A DNA stretch of 35,706 bases from Rhodopirellula sp. (lineage in GTDB: Bacteria > Planctomycetota > Planctomycetia > Pirellulales > Pirellulaceae), in contig JAHELS010000040.1 of the NCBI GenBank assembly GCA_024644085.1, positions 1 to 35,706 on the forward strand, written 5' to 3'. Shown piece after piece: positions 16,245 through 25,147 of this stretch. Numbering within the stretch: the stretch's first letter is position 1; the number at the start of each line of letters is the position of its first letter. Made by a program: the position numbers and the translations under genes. The notes below the pieces were generated by a model. The model made no database searches, was not told the DNA's origin, and was given only the letters and a program-made list of their open reading frames with translations.

Positions 16245-19200
16245 ATGCCAGAAGCGACCCATCGTCACAAAGCCTATGTTCCGCTGCTGGTCGCTGCGCT
16301 GATTTTTCTGACCGGCAGCCTGCTGTCGATCAGTTCGTACCGGGCTTTGCAGAGTCGCGAATCGGGCTTGCGAGAAACGCAATTCCAACTTGCCGCACAG
16401 CATCGCATCCGGATTTTCGACGAGACGCTGCGCTTCAATCCGGTTTCGAGAAACGGATTGCAGCGAGTGTGGACCGATGGTGAGTTCAATTACAACGCCT
16501 TCGCCGACGTCGCCGCACGGCGCATCGAATCGAATCCACACGTGTTGGCGTTCTGCTGGATTCCGAAAGTCGACGCTGAGGATCTCGAGGCCCACGAGCT
16601 CGAAGTGACTGAGGCGGCATCGGTCCCCTATCAAGTGCGTTCCGCAATATCAGATGAAGACGGTCTCGGTCGTGATGCGATGTTCCCCGTGATGGCAGTC
16701 GAACCAGTATCGTCGAACCACGACGCACGGGGACTCGATCTCGGCAGCCTGCCCGAAATGCAGGCCGCGATCGACGACATGGTTGAATCCGGTCGCTTCG
16801 CCGTTTCCCGTCCGATCCAGTGGCCGTTCGAGAATGAAACGAGAACCGTCGTCGCGATGTTACGCCCCAGAATGCCCGGGCGGACTCCCGATGACAGCCA
16901 TGTTCAACGACGCGAAAAGCTGTCTGGATTCCTCGCGGTCATCATCGATCTCGAGTCGCTCTTGTCAAACGCACTGAAGCACTTCCCAGAGCGTATCGAT
17001 GTCGTGCTTGCGCATGCCGATATCAGTGGACAAGCTGTGCCGATCGCCGCATTCGATTCCGTTTCGCGGTCCGCACAATTCGATGGTCTCGATCATTACG
17101 AGGCTCGAGCGGACTCCGCCACGCTTTCGCTCACACGAGCGTTGAATCCGCCGATGAGCGAGTGGACGATGCATTGCGTTGCGAGTCCACAATACTTTGC
17201 CGCACGACTCAGCAATCTTCCCCTCGCCCTGTTGTTGCTGGGATTGCTGATCTCGTTGGTGTTGGCTGCATACGCCCGCACGCTGCTCGCACGCAAACAG
17301 GAGGTGGAACGGCTGATTGTCGAGCGAACCGCCGAATTGGCTGAGATGAATCAGAAGTACGCGATGGAGCACTTCTTGATGAAAATGCTGCTCGAGCGTT
17401 CCCCTGATCTGATCTACTTCAAGGACTCCGACAGCCGGTTCGTGCGAGTCAGCAATGCGCTGGCGAAGCATCTTGGATTCAATTCCGCGGAGGAACTCGT
17501 CAGCATGAGCGACTCGGATATCTTTCCGTCCGAGGAGTCGGGGGAATATCTCGCCGACGAACAGCAGATCATGTTGACCGGTGTTCCCATCATTGGAAAG
17601 GAAGAACGGCAAACTTCGAGCGATGGTTCGGAGGTTTGGTTGTCGACAACCAAGGCGCCGCTGCGAACCAAGGATGGCGAGACGGTTGGCATCTTTGGTA
17701 TTTCGCGCGACATCACCGACACCAAGTTGGCCAGGGAAGCGGCAGAGTCGGCCAATATGGCCAAGAGTGATTTTCTGGCGAATATGAGCCACGAAATACG
17801 CACGCCGATGAATGCGATCATCGGGATGACCGAATTGGCACTCGAGAGCGATGATTCCCGCGCCGTACAGGAATACCTGAGCGTCGTTTCGGAATCAGCC
17901 GATTCGTTGCTGGGGATCATCAACGAAATCCTCGACTTCTCGAAAATCGAAGCAGGCAAGTTGGAGCTGGAGTCGCTCGACTTTGAACTGCGAGAGGAAA
18001 TCGGATCGACGATGAAAGCCCTCGGCGTACGAGCGCATGCGAAAGACATCGAGTTGACGTGGCATGTCGACAAGAACGTTCCGGTATGGATCCGTGGCGA
18101 TGCGACGCGGATCCGACAAATGCTCGTCAATCTGGTGGGTAACGCGATCAAGTTCACCAACGCTGGAGAAGTCGACGTCGATGTCATGCTCGAGGCACAG
18201 GATGCCTCCACCATGACATTGCACTTTCTTGTACGCGACACGGGGGTCGGGATACCCAAGGAGCAGCATGGCCGAATCTTCACGGCGTTTGAACAAGCCG
18301 ACATGTCGACGACCCGTGAATACGGTGGTACCGGACTCGGGCTCGCCATTACCAAAAAGATCGCGGAGGTCATGGGCGGACGTATTTGGCTCGAAAGCGA
18401 ACTCGGCAAGGGAAGCGCTTTCCATTTTTGCATCCCCGTCCAGTACGCGCGGGTCGAGGTCTCGGCCCTCGAGCAATTGCCCGATTTGACCGGCATGAAT
18501 GCGCTGGTCGTTGACGACAACGAAACTAACTTGTTGATCCTGCAGGAGACTCTGCAAGCATGGGGGATCGCGGTCACGATTGCCCGTAGTGGTGCGGCCG
18601 CGTTGAGTCAGCTGAGAACATTTGCCAGCCAGGAAAAACCGCTGCCGCTCTTGATCAGCGACGTGCACATGCCGCAGCTGGACGGTTTTGGATTGGTTCA
18701 AACGATCCGAAGCGATCCTTCCCTTGCGAAAATAACGATCATCCTGCTGACCTCCGGCGGACGTCACGGCGACATCGCTCGCAGCAAAGAACTCGGTGTC
18801 AGCGCTTACTTGATCAAGCCGGCCAAGCAGTCGGAGTTGTTGACGGCAATTCTTACTTCCTCCGGGCCTGAGCAACGTCAGACCGTTTCGAATAAGTCAG
18901 ATCCACTGACTTTGCCTAAAATGAAGGTGTTGCTCGCGGAGGACGGAATCGCGAACCAGAAAGTTGCGCTCGGCTTGCTTGCGACGTGGAACCATGACGT
19001 CACAGTCGCGGTTAACGGCGAGGAAGCGGTCCAGCGCTATCGTGAGAAAGTGTACGATGTCGTCCTGATGGACATTCAGATGCCGAAGATGAACGGATTC
19101 GAAGCTACGAAGCGAATTCGGGAACTCGAGGCAGCCAACGGGCGTCGAACACCTATCATTGCGATGACGGCCCACGCGTTGAAAGGTGATCGCGCTCGGT

Positions 19201-19742
19201 GTTTGGAAGCCGGCATGGACGAATATTTGTCCAAGCCGGTGCGGCGCGGCGAATTGCACCGTGTCTTGAACGCGTTTACGGGTAAGATGAACAGCGGGGT
19301 ACCCATGTCAGAAAACCAGGACGACCGTCAGGAAGCAACGGGGCAACCAGCTACGGGTGGTGCGGGAGGAAGCAGCGCGCAGTCAGCGGACGTTGCCTCT
19401 CTGCCTGTGATCGAGTGGGAGGAAGCCCTCGCCAATGCAGCCGATGATCGCGATCTGTTCGCTGCAGTGCGTGATTCGGCGCTCGAGGAAATCCCCTCAC
19501 TGATGCCAAAATTGAGCGCCGCGATTGACGAGAAAGACGCGGCAACCTCACAGCGACTCGCCCATACCATCAAGGGTGCGGCACGAGTCATTGCCGCGGT
19601 GAAAACCATGACGGTAGCCGAACGCGTTGAACACGCTGCGAAACGCGAAGACCTCGACGCCGCAAAGCAGTCCATGCCGGAACTTCAGGTCGTGATCGAT
19701 GAATTGATCGAAACGCTCACGACGACCGAAATGCCGGAGTGA
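16245..19742 (+). CDS. Hybrid sensor histidine kinase: CHASE-PAS-HisKA-HATPase-REC-REC-HPt
   Basis: This is a 1165-residue membrane phosphorelay protein. TM1 lies at about 11-30 and TM2 at about 325-350, enclosing a CHASE-type periplasmic sensor region. A PAS domain (about 370-495, LLERSPDLIYFKDSDSRFV) follows. The HisKA phospho-acceptor is H516 in MSHEIRTPMNAIIG. The HATPase has N-box LVNLVGNAIKFT and G-boxes DTGVGIP and GGTGLGLAI. Receiver 1 carries phospho-Asp D806 (LLISDVHMP) and receiver 2 carries D943 (VVLMDIQMP). The HPt domain near the C-terminus has H1107 in LAHTIKGAAR. The protein therefore holds a full BarA/ArcB-like phosphorelay, but its final response regulator is not adjacent. 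No ligand can be inferred. It is a single-gene unit, convergent with the YihY-type gene. Confidence 0.95.
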   Translation: MPEATHRHKAYVPLLVAALIFLTGSLLSISSYRALQSRESGLRETQFQLAAQHRIRIFDETLRFNPVSRNGLQRVWTDGEFNYNAFADVAARRIESNPHVLAFCWIPKVDAEDLEAHELEVTEAASVPYQVRSAISDEDGLGRDAMFPVMAVEPVSSNHDARGLDLGSLPEMQAAIDDMVESGRFAVSRPIQWPFENETRTVVAMLRPRMPGRTPDDSHVQRREKLSGFLAVIIDLESLLSNALKHFPERIDVVLAHADISGQAVPIAAFDSVSRSAQFDGLDHYEARADSATLSLTRALNPPMSEWTMHCVASPQYFAARLSNLPLALLLLGLLISLVLAAYARTLLARKQEVERLIVERTAELAEMNQKYAMEHFLMKMLLERSPDLIYFKDSDSRFVRVSNALAKHLGFNSAEELVSMSDSDIFPSEESGEYLADEQQIMLTGVPIIGKEERQTSSDGSEVWLSTTKAPLRTKDGETVGIFGISRDITDTKLAREAAESANMAKSDFLANMSHEIRTPMNAIIGMTELALESDDSRAVQEYLSVVSESADSLLGIINEILDFSKIEAGKLELESLDFELREEIGSTMKALGVRAHAKDIELTWHVDKNVPVWIRGDATRIRQMLVNLVGNAIKFTNAGEVDVDVMLEAQDASTMTLHFLVRDTGVGIPKEQHGRIFTAFEQADMSTTREYGGTGLGLAITKKIAEVMGGRIWLESELGKGSAFHFCIPVQYARVEVSALEQLPDLTGMNALVVDDNETNLLILQETLQAWGIAVTIARSGAAALSQLRTFASQEKPLPLLISDVHMPQLDGFGLVQTIRSDPSLAKITIILLTSGGRHGDIARSKELGVSAYLIKPAKQSELLTAILTSSGPEQRQTVSNKSDPLTLPKMKVLLAEDGIANQKVALGLLATWNHDVTVAVNGEEAVQRYREKVYDVVLMDIQMPKMNGFEATKRIRELEAANGRRTPIIAMTAHALKGDRARCLEAGMDEYLSKPVRRGELHRVLNAFTGKMNSGVPMSENQDDRQEATGQPATGGAGGSSAQSADVASLPVIEWEEALANAADDRDLFAAVRDSALEEIPSLMPKLSAAIDEKDAATSQRLAHTIKGAARVIAAVKTMTVAERVEHAAKREDLDAAKQSMPELQVVIDELIETLTTTEMPE

Positions 19743-19765
19743 ACGCTCTCAGGTTGCCGGCTCGG

Positions 19766-21415
19766 TCACCAGTCCTGGACGTCGGCGAGCGTTTTCCCTT
19801 CCGCCGCCTCGCGTTCGGCTTGCTTCAGATTCGCGAGCGTCTTCCACGCCGGATGATTGCTGGTCGGTCGCACTCGGTGCGCCAGGCTCAGAATTTCGTC
19901 GATGCGGATTTTTTCCGCCGGCCTCGAAAGGGTCAATCCCTCTTCTTCTCCCACGCCAATGTTCACTCGGTGTATCAATTCGGCGTCGACCAGTTTGTGG
20001 GTCATGTCATGAACGATTCTGCTGGACAATGCCAGGCGGTCGGCAAGCTCCTGCGTTCCCAACGCAGTCCCTAGCTCGAAAGCATGGGCGACCTCGCACA
20101 TGATCGGCAGCATCCAATCCGGATCACCGGAATACAGCGTTCCCTCGCGGTGTTCCATTCGGCGCAGCGAACCTCCGCCGAGCGACTGTAGCGTGTACGT
20201 CAGGGTCAAGCCAAACAAAACGATCAACCAGGTCACGTAGATCCAGAACAGGAAAAGGGGGATCAGTCCGATTGAGCCGTAGATTGCGGAGTAGGGGACC
20301 GCCTTGGCGACATAAATCTGAAAACCGAATTTCGCGCCTTCCCACAGCAGCGATCCCACTAGCGAGCCGATCGCCGCATACCGCAACGACACCTGAGTGT
20401 TGGGCATCAGCGCGTAGAGCAGGAATAACAGCACCCAGCTGGCAAGAATCGAAAACACGTGGCTCAGCATCCACTTCGTCGTTGAACCCGCACCGATCGC
20501 GACGAACCATTCGACCACCTGGCCCGACATGTAAAGACTCATTGCCAGCAACCCGCTGCCGAGCGTGATGATGGACCAGTGAATTGCCAAACGAAGGTGA
20601 ACAGGCCGCTGGGAAGGTGCCTCATAAATTCGGTTGAACAAGTGCTCGACAGAATCGGCGAGCGCGACCGCGGCGTAGATGAATAATAACAACCCGATCG
20701 CCCCGATCGACTTGAAATCGAGCGCGGCTACCTGTGCCGTCGCCTCGCGCAACGTCCGCCGAATGCTGGCGCGCGCCTCACGGTCGCTTTCCGCCGCAGA
20801 CTTGGTTTCCTGTTCCGCATTGGATTCGGACATGTTCGTCGCAACATCTGGACTCTCGAGCGTTTCGCCATGTGACGGGTCCGACGTGTCTTCCAATCCG
20901 ACGCCGCCCGCGGTAGCGCCGCCGATGTCCGCGGTAGCGCCGCCGACGTCCCCGTTAGTGTCGTCGACGTCTGCGGTAGCTTCGTCGGGCGTAGTTTCGG
21001 GTGATGCACCGGGAACGACAACATCCTCGACCAAAAGCTCCGTGTCGCCCACGGTCATCCCTTGATCGCCTTCACCCCCTGCGCTGTCCTCGTCGACACT
21101 CGGGGTGATGTATTCCTCCGGAATCTCCGGAACACCGAAGAATGAATAAAGCTGGTTCTCGACCGTGTTCTGTACTTCCTCCAACCCACCGACGATTCGA
21201 AACATAACCAGCGCCAACACCACCACCGGAACCAACGAGAAGATTGTTCGGTAGGTCAATTCCGCGGCCATTCCCTCGGCCCGGTGACGCTGCAATTGGC
21301 GGTAACAATACGCTGCCAATTCCCAGCTATGTCGTACGAAATACTGGCCGCGCGAAAGTTGTTCACGGGGGCTGCGCACCGCATCAACGACGTAATCAAA
21401 CACTCGGCTCTTCAA
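19766..21415 (-). CDS. YihY/virulence factor BrkB family membrane protein with acidic repeat insert
   Basis: This is a 549-residue inner-membrane protein of the YihY/BrkB (formerly called RNase BN) family. TM1 is near residues 48-70 (TIFSLVPVVVLALVMFRIVGG). Five further TM segments lie between about 235 and 420, including LLWEGAKFGFQIYVAKAVPYSAIYGSIGLIPLFLFWIYVTW as the family hallmark. Between TM1 and TM2 is an insert of about 150 residues, very rich in D, E, G, A, T and S, which typical family members lack. Part of it is built from 21-bp DNA repeats. The C-terminus (about 440-549) looks like a winged-helix segment. The start is TTG 21415 or, with GAAGAG upstream, GTG 21403. Function in the family is unresolved. 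Confidence 0.85.
   Translation of the reverse strand: MKSRVFDYVVDAVRSPREQLSRGQYFVRHSWELAAYCYRQLQRHRAEGMAAELTYRTIFSLVPVVVLALVMFRIVGGLEEVQNTVENQLYSFFGVPEIPEEYITPSVDEDSAGGEGDQGMTVGDTELLVEDVVVPGASPETTPDEATADVDDTNGDVGGATADIGGATAGGVGLEDTSDPSHGETLESPDVATNMSESNAEQETKSAAESDREARASIRRTLREATAQVAALDFKSIGAIGLLLFIYAAVALADSVEHLFNRIYEAPSQRPVHLRLAIHWSIITLGSGLLAMSLYMSGQVVEWFVAIGAGSTTKWMLSHVFSILASWVLLFLLYALMPNTQVSLRYAAIGSLVGSLLWEGAKFGFQIYVAKAVPYSAIYGSIGLIPLFLFWIYVTWLIVLFGLTLTYTLQSLGGGSLRRMEHREGTLYSGDPDWMLPIMCEVAHAFELGTALGTQELADRLALSSRIVHDMTHKLVDAELIHRVNIGVGEEEGLTLSRPAEKIRIDEILSLAHRVRPTSNHPAWKTLANLKQAEREAAEGKTLADVQDW
20910..20993 (-). repeat. 21-bp coding tandem repeat inside the YihY-type gene
   Basis: On the plus strand, CGCGGTAGCGCCGCCGATGTC (20910-20930) is followed by a one-mismatch copy (20931-20951) and two more diverged copies ending near 20993. 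They encode seven-residue units of the type D-(I/V)-G-G-A-T-A in the acidic extracytoplasmic insert. The in-frame unit length allows copy-number change without a frameshift. Confidence 0.7.
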
Positions 21416-21527
21416 GGGACGACTCGGGGAAAGCAGAATTGAACGGGCGTCCGTTCGCCAGCGGTCATGTTAGAGAGGTGGCAACCTATCGCAAACCGAC
21501 GTTGACCGCCACGTTAACCTGGCCCGC

Positions 21528-21725
21528 TCAGGATTTCGAATTCTTTCCCAATTTCACCAGCGGCGTCGTGTCTACCGCTTCGGGATTCTTGTAACACGTC
21601 CCACAGCTGGAAATGTGACCTTCGCCGTCCCGCGATCCGCTGGTCACGATTCGACTTATCCGTCGGACCAACCAGATGGCCGCGGCTGCCACGATGATCG
21701 TCGCGATGATGGTTTGCCAGCCCAT
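21528..21725 (-). CDS. FeoB-associated Cys-rich small membrane protein
   Basis: This 65-residue protein has one N-terminal transmembrane helix (MGWQTIIATIIVAAAAIWLVRRI) and a short cytoplasmic tail. The tail carries a paired-cysteine motif, SSCGTCYKNPEA. Small single-helix, Cys-containing proteins encoded just after feoB are a recognised family of unknown exact role, possibly iron or redox handling for the transporter. It follows feoB by 161 bp on the same strand, with a five-unit tandem repeat in the spacer. A GAGTCTTTCCC stretch precedes the start (read on the minus strand), so the ribosome binding site is weak. Confidence 0.8.
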   Translation of the reverse strand: MGWQTIIATIIVAAAAIWLVRRISRIVTSGSRDGEGHISSCGTCYKNPEAVDTTPLVKLGKNSKS

Positions 21726-21780
21726 GGGAAAGACTCAGTAGAAAACGTGCGATCGGTCGGACGGGAGCTTCGCAAGCCCA

Positions 21781-21860
21781 GCGTTTCGGAAACTTGGCGT
21801 TTCGGAAACTGGGCGTTCCAGAAAACCAGCGTTCCGGAAAACCAGCGTTCCGGAAAACCA
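21781..21860. repeat. Five tandem 16-bp repeats between feoB and its small partner
   Basis: There are five adjacent 16-bp units: GCGTTTCGGAAACTTG, GCGTTTCGGAAACTGG, GCGTTCCAGAAAACCA, GCGTTCCGGAAAACCA and GCGTTCCGGAAAACCA. The last two are identical. Each carries a TTCCGGAA- or TTTCGGAAA-like palindromic core. The array starts 26 bp after the feoB stop codon (read on the minus strand) and lies in the transcribed spacer of the feo cluster. Confidence 0.85.
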
Positions 21861-21886
21861 AGTCTTGGAGACCCCGAAACCCTGAC

Positions 21887-24136
21887 TCAGAAGAATCTGT
21901 TGCCCACCTGATAGGTTACCAGCGCACCGAGGTAGGCCAAAACGGTCATGTAAGTGAAGCTGAGGACGGGCCAGAACCACGAGTTGGTTTCACGGCGAAT
22001 CACCAGCAATGTGCTGACACATTGGGCACACAATGCGAAAAAGACCATGATCGAGAGGGCGACCGGGATCGAGTACACGGGCGTCCCATCCTCGTACGTC
22101 GAGGCCCGGATCGCGCCCACCAAACCATCCTCGTCCGCGTCGCCGCCCAGGCTGTAGATCGTCCCCAACGTTGCGATGATGACTTCTCGGGCGGGAAAAC
22201 TTGCCACAGCCCCAACACCGATTTTCCAATCCCAACCCAACGGAGCCACGACCGGTTCGATGGCGTGGCCGACCGTGCCGAGCATGCTGCCTTCCAACAA
22301 ACTCGCGCTCTCGACACGTAATTCTTTCTTGAGAACTTCCAACTGCGGCGACGAATCGGAAAGTGATTCAATCTGTCGCTCGAGGGCGTACTGCTTTGTG
22401 TGGTCGCCGGGCCAATACCCGGAAAACCAGATCACAATCGAGGCGGCAAAGATCAGGGTCCCTGCGCGAATCACAAATGCCTTACTTGCTTCCCAGACGC
22501 GTGCCAATATGACGCCGGCCGAGGGAACCTTGTACTCGGGCAACTCCAGAACGAACGGCGCGACCTCACCCTTCAAGATCGTTTTCTTCAAAATCCAGGC
22601 AACCGGAATCGCCGTCAGAATGCCGACCGAATACATCGACATCAATACGATCGCGGGCAACGATACCCATCCGCCCAGGTACGTCGTTGCGGGAATGAAC
22701 GCGGCGATCAATAGCAGGTAGACCGGTAATCGGGCACTGCAACTCATCAAAGGTGCCACCATGATGGTCGCCAGACGATCGCGGCGATTCTCGATCACCC
22801 GCGTCGCCATCACGCCCGGAACGGCGCAGGCAAAGGAACTCATCATCGGCAAAAAGGATTTGCCACTCAAACCAAACGTCGTCATGACACGATCGACGAG
22901 GAACGCCGCGCGGGCCATGTAACCGCAATCTTCGAGAATCGCCAGAAAGAAAAACAACAACGCAATCTGCGGCAAGAAGATCAAGACGCCGCCCACACCG
23001 GCAATCACTCCATCGGTGATCAGGCTCCGCAAAACGCCTGGCGGCATGACCGTTTGGACACCCCCGGCAATCGCCGTCGTCGCCCCGTCGATCTGGTCCA
23101 TCGGCCAGGAAGCAAACGAATAGATCGATTGAAATATCAGGAACATCACCGCGATGAAACAAACCAGACCGCCGATCCGGTGCGTCAGAACGGCGTCGAG
23201 ACGGTCCGTGAGACTCGAAGTGGTTTCCGAAACGTCGTTGAGCACGCCCACGAGAATCGTTTTTGCCCATGCATAGCGCGAGTTGCATTCCATGTCGATC
23301 GGATCACCGACTTCAGCGGCAAGCTGCTCGCGAGCTTTCGCGAGTGACGGCGCCGCATCGCCCCCGAGTCGATCGATCCAACGACGCTCCGATTCACCGC
23401 CCCGGTCCAACAGCATTCGCTCGACCAGGTAATCATCCGGAAGCCGCGAAGCGAGTTCGATTTCCGACACGCCGCTTTCATCACTGGCCGCGGAGCTGAG
23501 TGCGTTACGAAACTCGTCACGAATGCGATAAAAAACATCCGGCAAGACGCGCTCGCGTCCGGCCGGTACCGGATCTGCCAACGTCTGCTGGATTGTTTTT
23601 TTCAATTCCGCGATGCCGCGCCGCTTTGAAGCGCACGTCGCGACGACCGGAACGCCCAGGTTCTTGGATAACTTCTCAATGTCAATGGATACGCCACGCG
23701 ACTCTGTCGCATCGATCATGTTCAGCGCAATCACGATCGGCTTGCCCAACTCGAGCAACTGGCTGACCAGAAAAAGATTCCGCTGCAAGAGTGCTGCGTT
23801 GACCACGCAGACGATCAACTCGACCGGCGGTTCGCTCTCGAGGTCGTCGGTCAGAACTTCGACCGCTACCAGTTCATCGGGCGAGCGTGGGGCCAGTGAA
23901 TAGGTTCCGGGTAGATCCAGCAAATCGATTCGTTGATCGCCGAGATCGCAGCGGCCGATTTTTTTTTCAATCGTGACGCCGGGATAATTTCCGGTCCGTA
24001 CTTTCATCCCCGCAAGCGCATTGAACAACGTACTCTTGCCGGTGTTCGGGTTGCCCACCAATGCAACCCGGTGATTCTTTACGGCAACGCTCGCGGAGAA
24101 TGCACTGGAGGCGGTCGCCATAGGATGCAGCGGCAT
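21887..24136 (-). CDS. feoB: Ferrous iron transport protein B
   Basis: This is a 749-residue Fe(II) transporter. Start ATG 24136 is chosen because it lies 34 bp after the feoA stop; a longer frame to 24235 would overlap feoA. The N-terminal G domain has G1 GNPNTGKS (28-35), the switch region NYPGVTIEKK, G3 DLPGTYSL and G4 ALNMID. A helical GDI-like region follows. The C-terminal membrane domain has Gate motifs, including FLPQIALLFFFLAILEDCGYMARAAFL and SCAVPGVMATR-like SFACAVPGVMATR with a conserved Cys. Length and order are typical. It forms an operon with feoA upstream and a Cys-rich small protein downstream, and iron control is suggested by the palindrome before feoA. Confidence 0.96.
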   Translation of the reverse strand: MPLHPMATASSAFSASVAVKNHRVALVGNPNTGKSTLFNALAGMKVRTGNYPGVTIEKKIGRCDLGDQRIDLLDLPGTYSLAPRSPDELVAVEVLTDDLESEPPVELIVCVVNAALLQRNLFLVSQLLELGKPIVIALNMIDATESRGVSIDIEKLSKNLGVPVVATCASKRRGIAELKKTIQQTLADPVPAGRERVLPDVFYRIRDEFRNALSSAASDESGVSEIELASRLPDDYLVERMLLDRGGESERRWIDRLGGDAAPSLAKAREQLAAEVGDPIDMECNSRYAWAKTILVGVLNDVSETTSSLTDRLDAVLTHRIGGLVCFIAVMFLIFQSIYSFASWPMDQIDGATTAIAGGVQTVMPPGVLRSLITDGVIAGVGGVLIFLPQIALLFFFLAILEDCGYMARAAFLVDRVMTTFGLSGKSFLPMMSSFACAVPGVMATRVIENRRDRLATIMVAPLMSCSARLPVYLLLIAAFIPATTYLGGWVSLPAIVLMSMYSVGILTAIPVAWILKKTILKGEVAPFVLELPEYKVPSAGVILARVWEASKAFVIRAGTLIFAASIVIWFSGYWPGDHTKQYALERQIESLSDSSPQLEVLKKELRVESASLLEGSMLGTVGHAIEPVVAPLGWDWKIGVGAVASFPAREVIIATLGTIYSLGGDADEDGLVGAIRASTYEDGTPVYSIPVALSIMVFFALCAQCVSTLLVIRRETNSWFWPVLSFTYMTVLAYLGALVTYQVGNRFF

Positions 24137-24170
24137 GTCAAAGCCGCGCCGTATCGACAGGGGGAAGACT

Positions 24171-24401
24171 TCAGTTGACGAGTTCCACCAACACGCGACG
24201 CGCCTCGCCGCTGCGAACCGCGATCCGACATCCATGAATCGAGCATTTCACCGGATCACCCAACGGCGCGCGACGTACATACTGGACCGACTCGCCGGGG
24301 ACGAAACCCATTTCGCGCAGGCGCGACGCAATTCCATCCACACCGTCGATGCGGACGATTTGCCCAACTTGCCCCGGTTGAAGCTCATTCAAGGTGGTCA
24401 A
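24171..24401 (-). CDS. feoA: Ferrous iron transport protein A
   Basis: This 76-residue SH3-like cytoplasmic protein assists FeoB. The family pattern is clear: LNELQPGQVGQIVRIDG, then RLREMGFVPGESVQYVRRAPLGDPVKCSIHGCRIAVRSGEA. The start is TTG 24401, with AAGGAT seven bases upstream (minus strand). The stop is 34 bp before feoB. A Fur-box-like palindrome lies 16-30 bp upstream of the start. Confidence 0.92.
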   Translation of the reverse strand: MTTLNELQPGQVGQIVRIDGVDGIASRLREMGFVPGESVQYVRRAPLGDPVKCSIHGCRIAVRSGEARRVLVELVN

Positions 24402-24416
24402 TGCACATATCCTTAT

Positions 24417-24431
24417 TGAGAATCAGTCTCA
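24417..24431. promoter_or_regulatory. Fur-box-like 7-1-7 palindrome upstream of feoA
   Basis: TGAGAAT-C-AGTCTCA is a 7-1-7 inverted repeat close to the TGATAAT-N-ATTATCA Fur consensus. On the minus strand a perfect -35 TTGACA lies at 24467-24462. A weak -10 (GAAACT) follows 17 nt later at 24444-24439, which places the palindrome at the transcription start. This is the expected geometry for iron repression of feoAB. Confidence 0.6.
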
Positions 24432-24935
24432 GTAAGGCAGTTTCACTTGCCGGCCGCAATTTGTCAAGTAGCGGGCGCGGTTTAGGCCCGAGACATGCCG
24501 ACGCTGGAGCATGCCAGGGAACATTCGAGCCCGGGAAACCGCGGCCTCAAACAGTCGTGCCCCTGCACCTCGGCGCCCGTGCATTGCGGCTCCCCGTGCA
24601 TTGCGGCTCCCCGTGCACTACACAACGACCCCCGATTGTCCTCCCGCTTCACGCCACAGTTGGACTTTAGCCCCCGTTCGACTGGGAATCATCACTCCGG
24701 GGATTCGTTCGGCCGCAAGATCGATTCCGGCTTCACTTGACCTCGCTGGCAGGACGAGCCTTTGACGAAAGCAAAGCTGGCAATAGAATAGGTTTGTGTG
24801 GTGGACGTCTCCATCACAACTCACCCCCCCGACCACATCGGTTCAGGAGGTGTTCGGCTAAGCCGATCGACCTACCCGCTTTCGCCGGTCCTGTGTCAGG
24901 GTTCTCCTTTCAGAACCTCATTGCGAGAGTGAACC
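24432..24935. other. Intergenic region between feoA and tatA, with a 17-bp direct repeat
   Basis: No gene is supported in these 504 bp. The divergent promoters of feoA (left end) and tatA (right end) must lie here. CCGTGCATTGCGGCTCC is repeated exactly at 24577-24593 and 24594-24610, with a third partial unit at 24611-24618. I looked for riboswitch-like structures and saw none. Confidence 0.5.
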
Positions 24936-25145
24936 ATGATCTTGAACTGCCTGTTACTGGGATTCTTTTCCCCGGGACCGCTCGAATTGGCGATCATCGC
25001 CGGAATCGTGCTGTTGCTTTTCGGCGGCGCGAAGCTGCCGAGTCTGATGCGGAATCTGGGCCGCAGCACGAACGAATTCAAACGCGGGATGAACGAGTCG
25101 GTCGATGAAGACGAGCCGACCAATAAGCAAGACGAGAACCACTGA
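24936..25145 (+). CDS. tatA: Twin-arginine translocase TatA-type subunit
   Basis: This is a 69-residue pore-forming Tat component. The short N-terminal transmembrane helix (about 11-29, GPLELAIIAGIVLLLFGGAKLP) ends in the family FGGAKLP motif. An amphipathic helix follows (LMRNLGRSTNEFKRGMNE), then an acidic tail. TatA oligomers move folded, Tat-signal-bearing proteins across the inner membrane. The next tatA-like gene starts 2 bp after its stop, so the pair is one operon. tatC is not in the window. Confidence 0.9.
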   Translation: MILNCLLLGFFSPGPLELAIIAGIVLLLFGGAKLPSLMRNLGRSTNEFKRGMNESVDEDEPTNKQDENH

Positions 25146-25147
25146 GC

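Noticed and set aside
17895-18875. Minus-strand open frames opposite the hybrid kinase
   Set aside because: They are shadows of the HisKA, HATPase and receiver coding region, with no start context.
24401-24935. Riboswitch or other structured leader upstream of tatA
   Set aside because: No conserved riboswitch core was recognised; only a 17-bp direct repeat and ordinary spacer sequence are visible.
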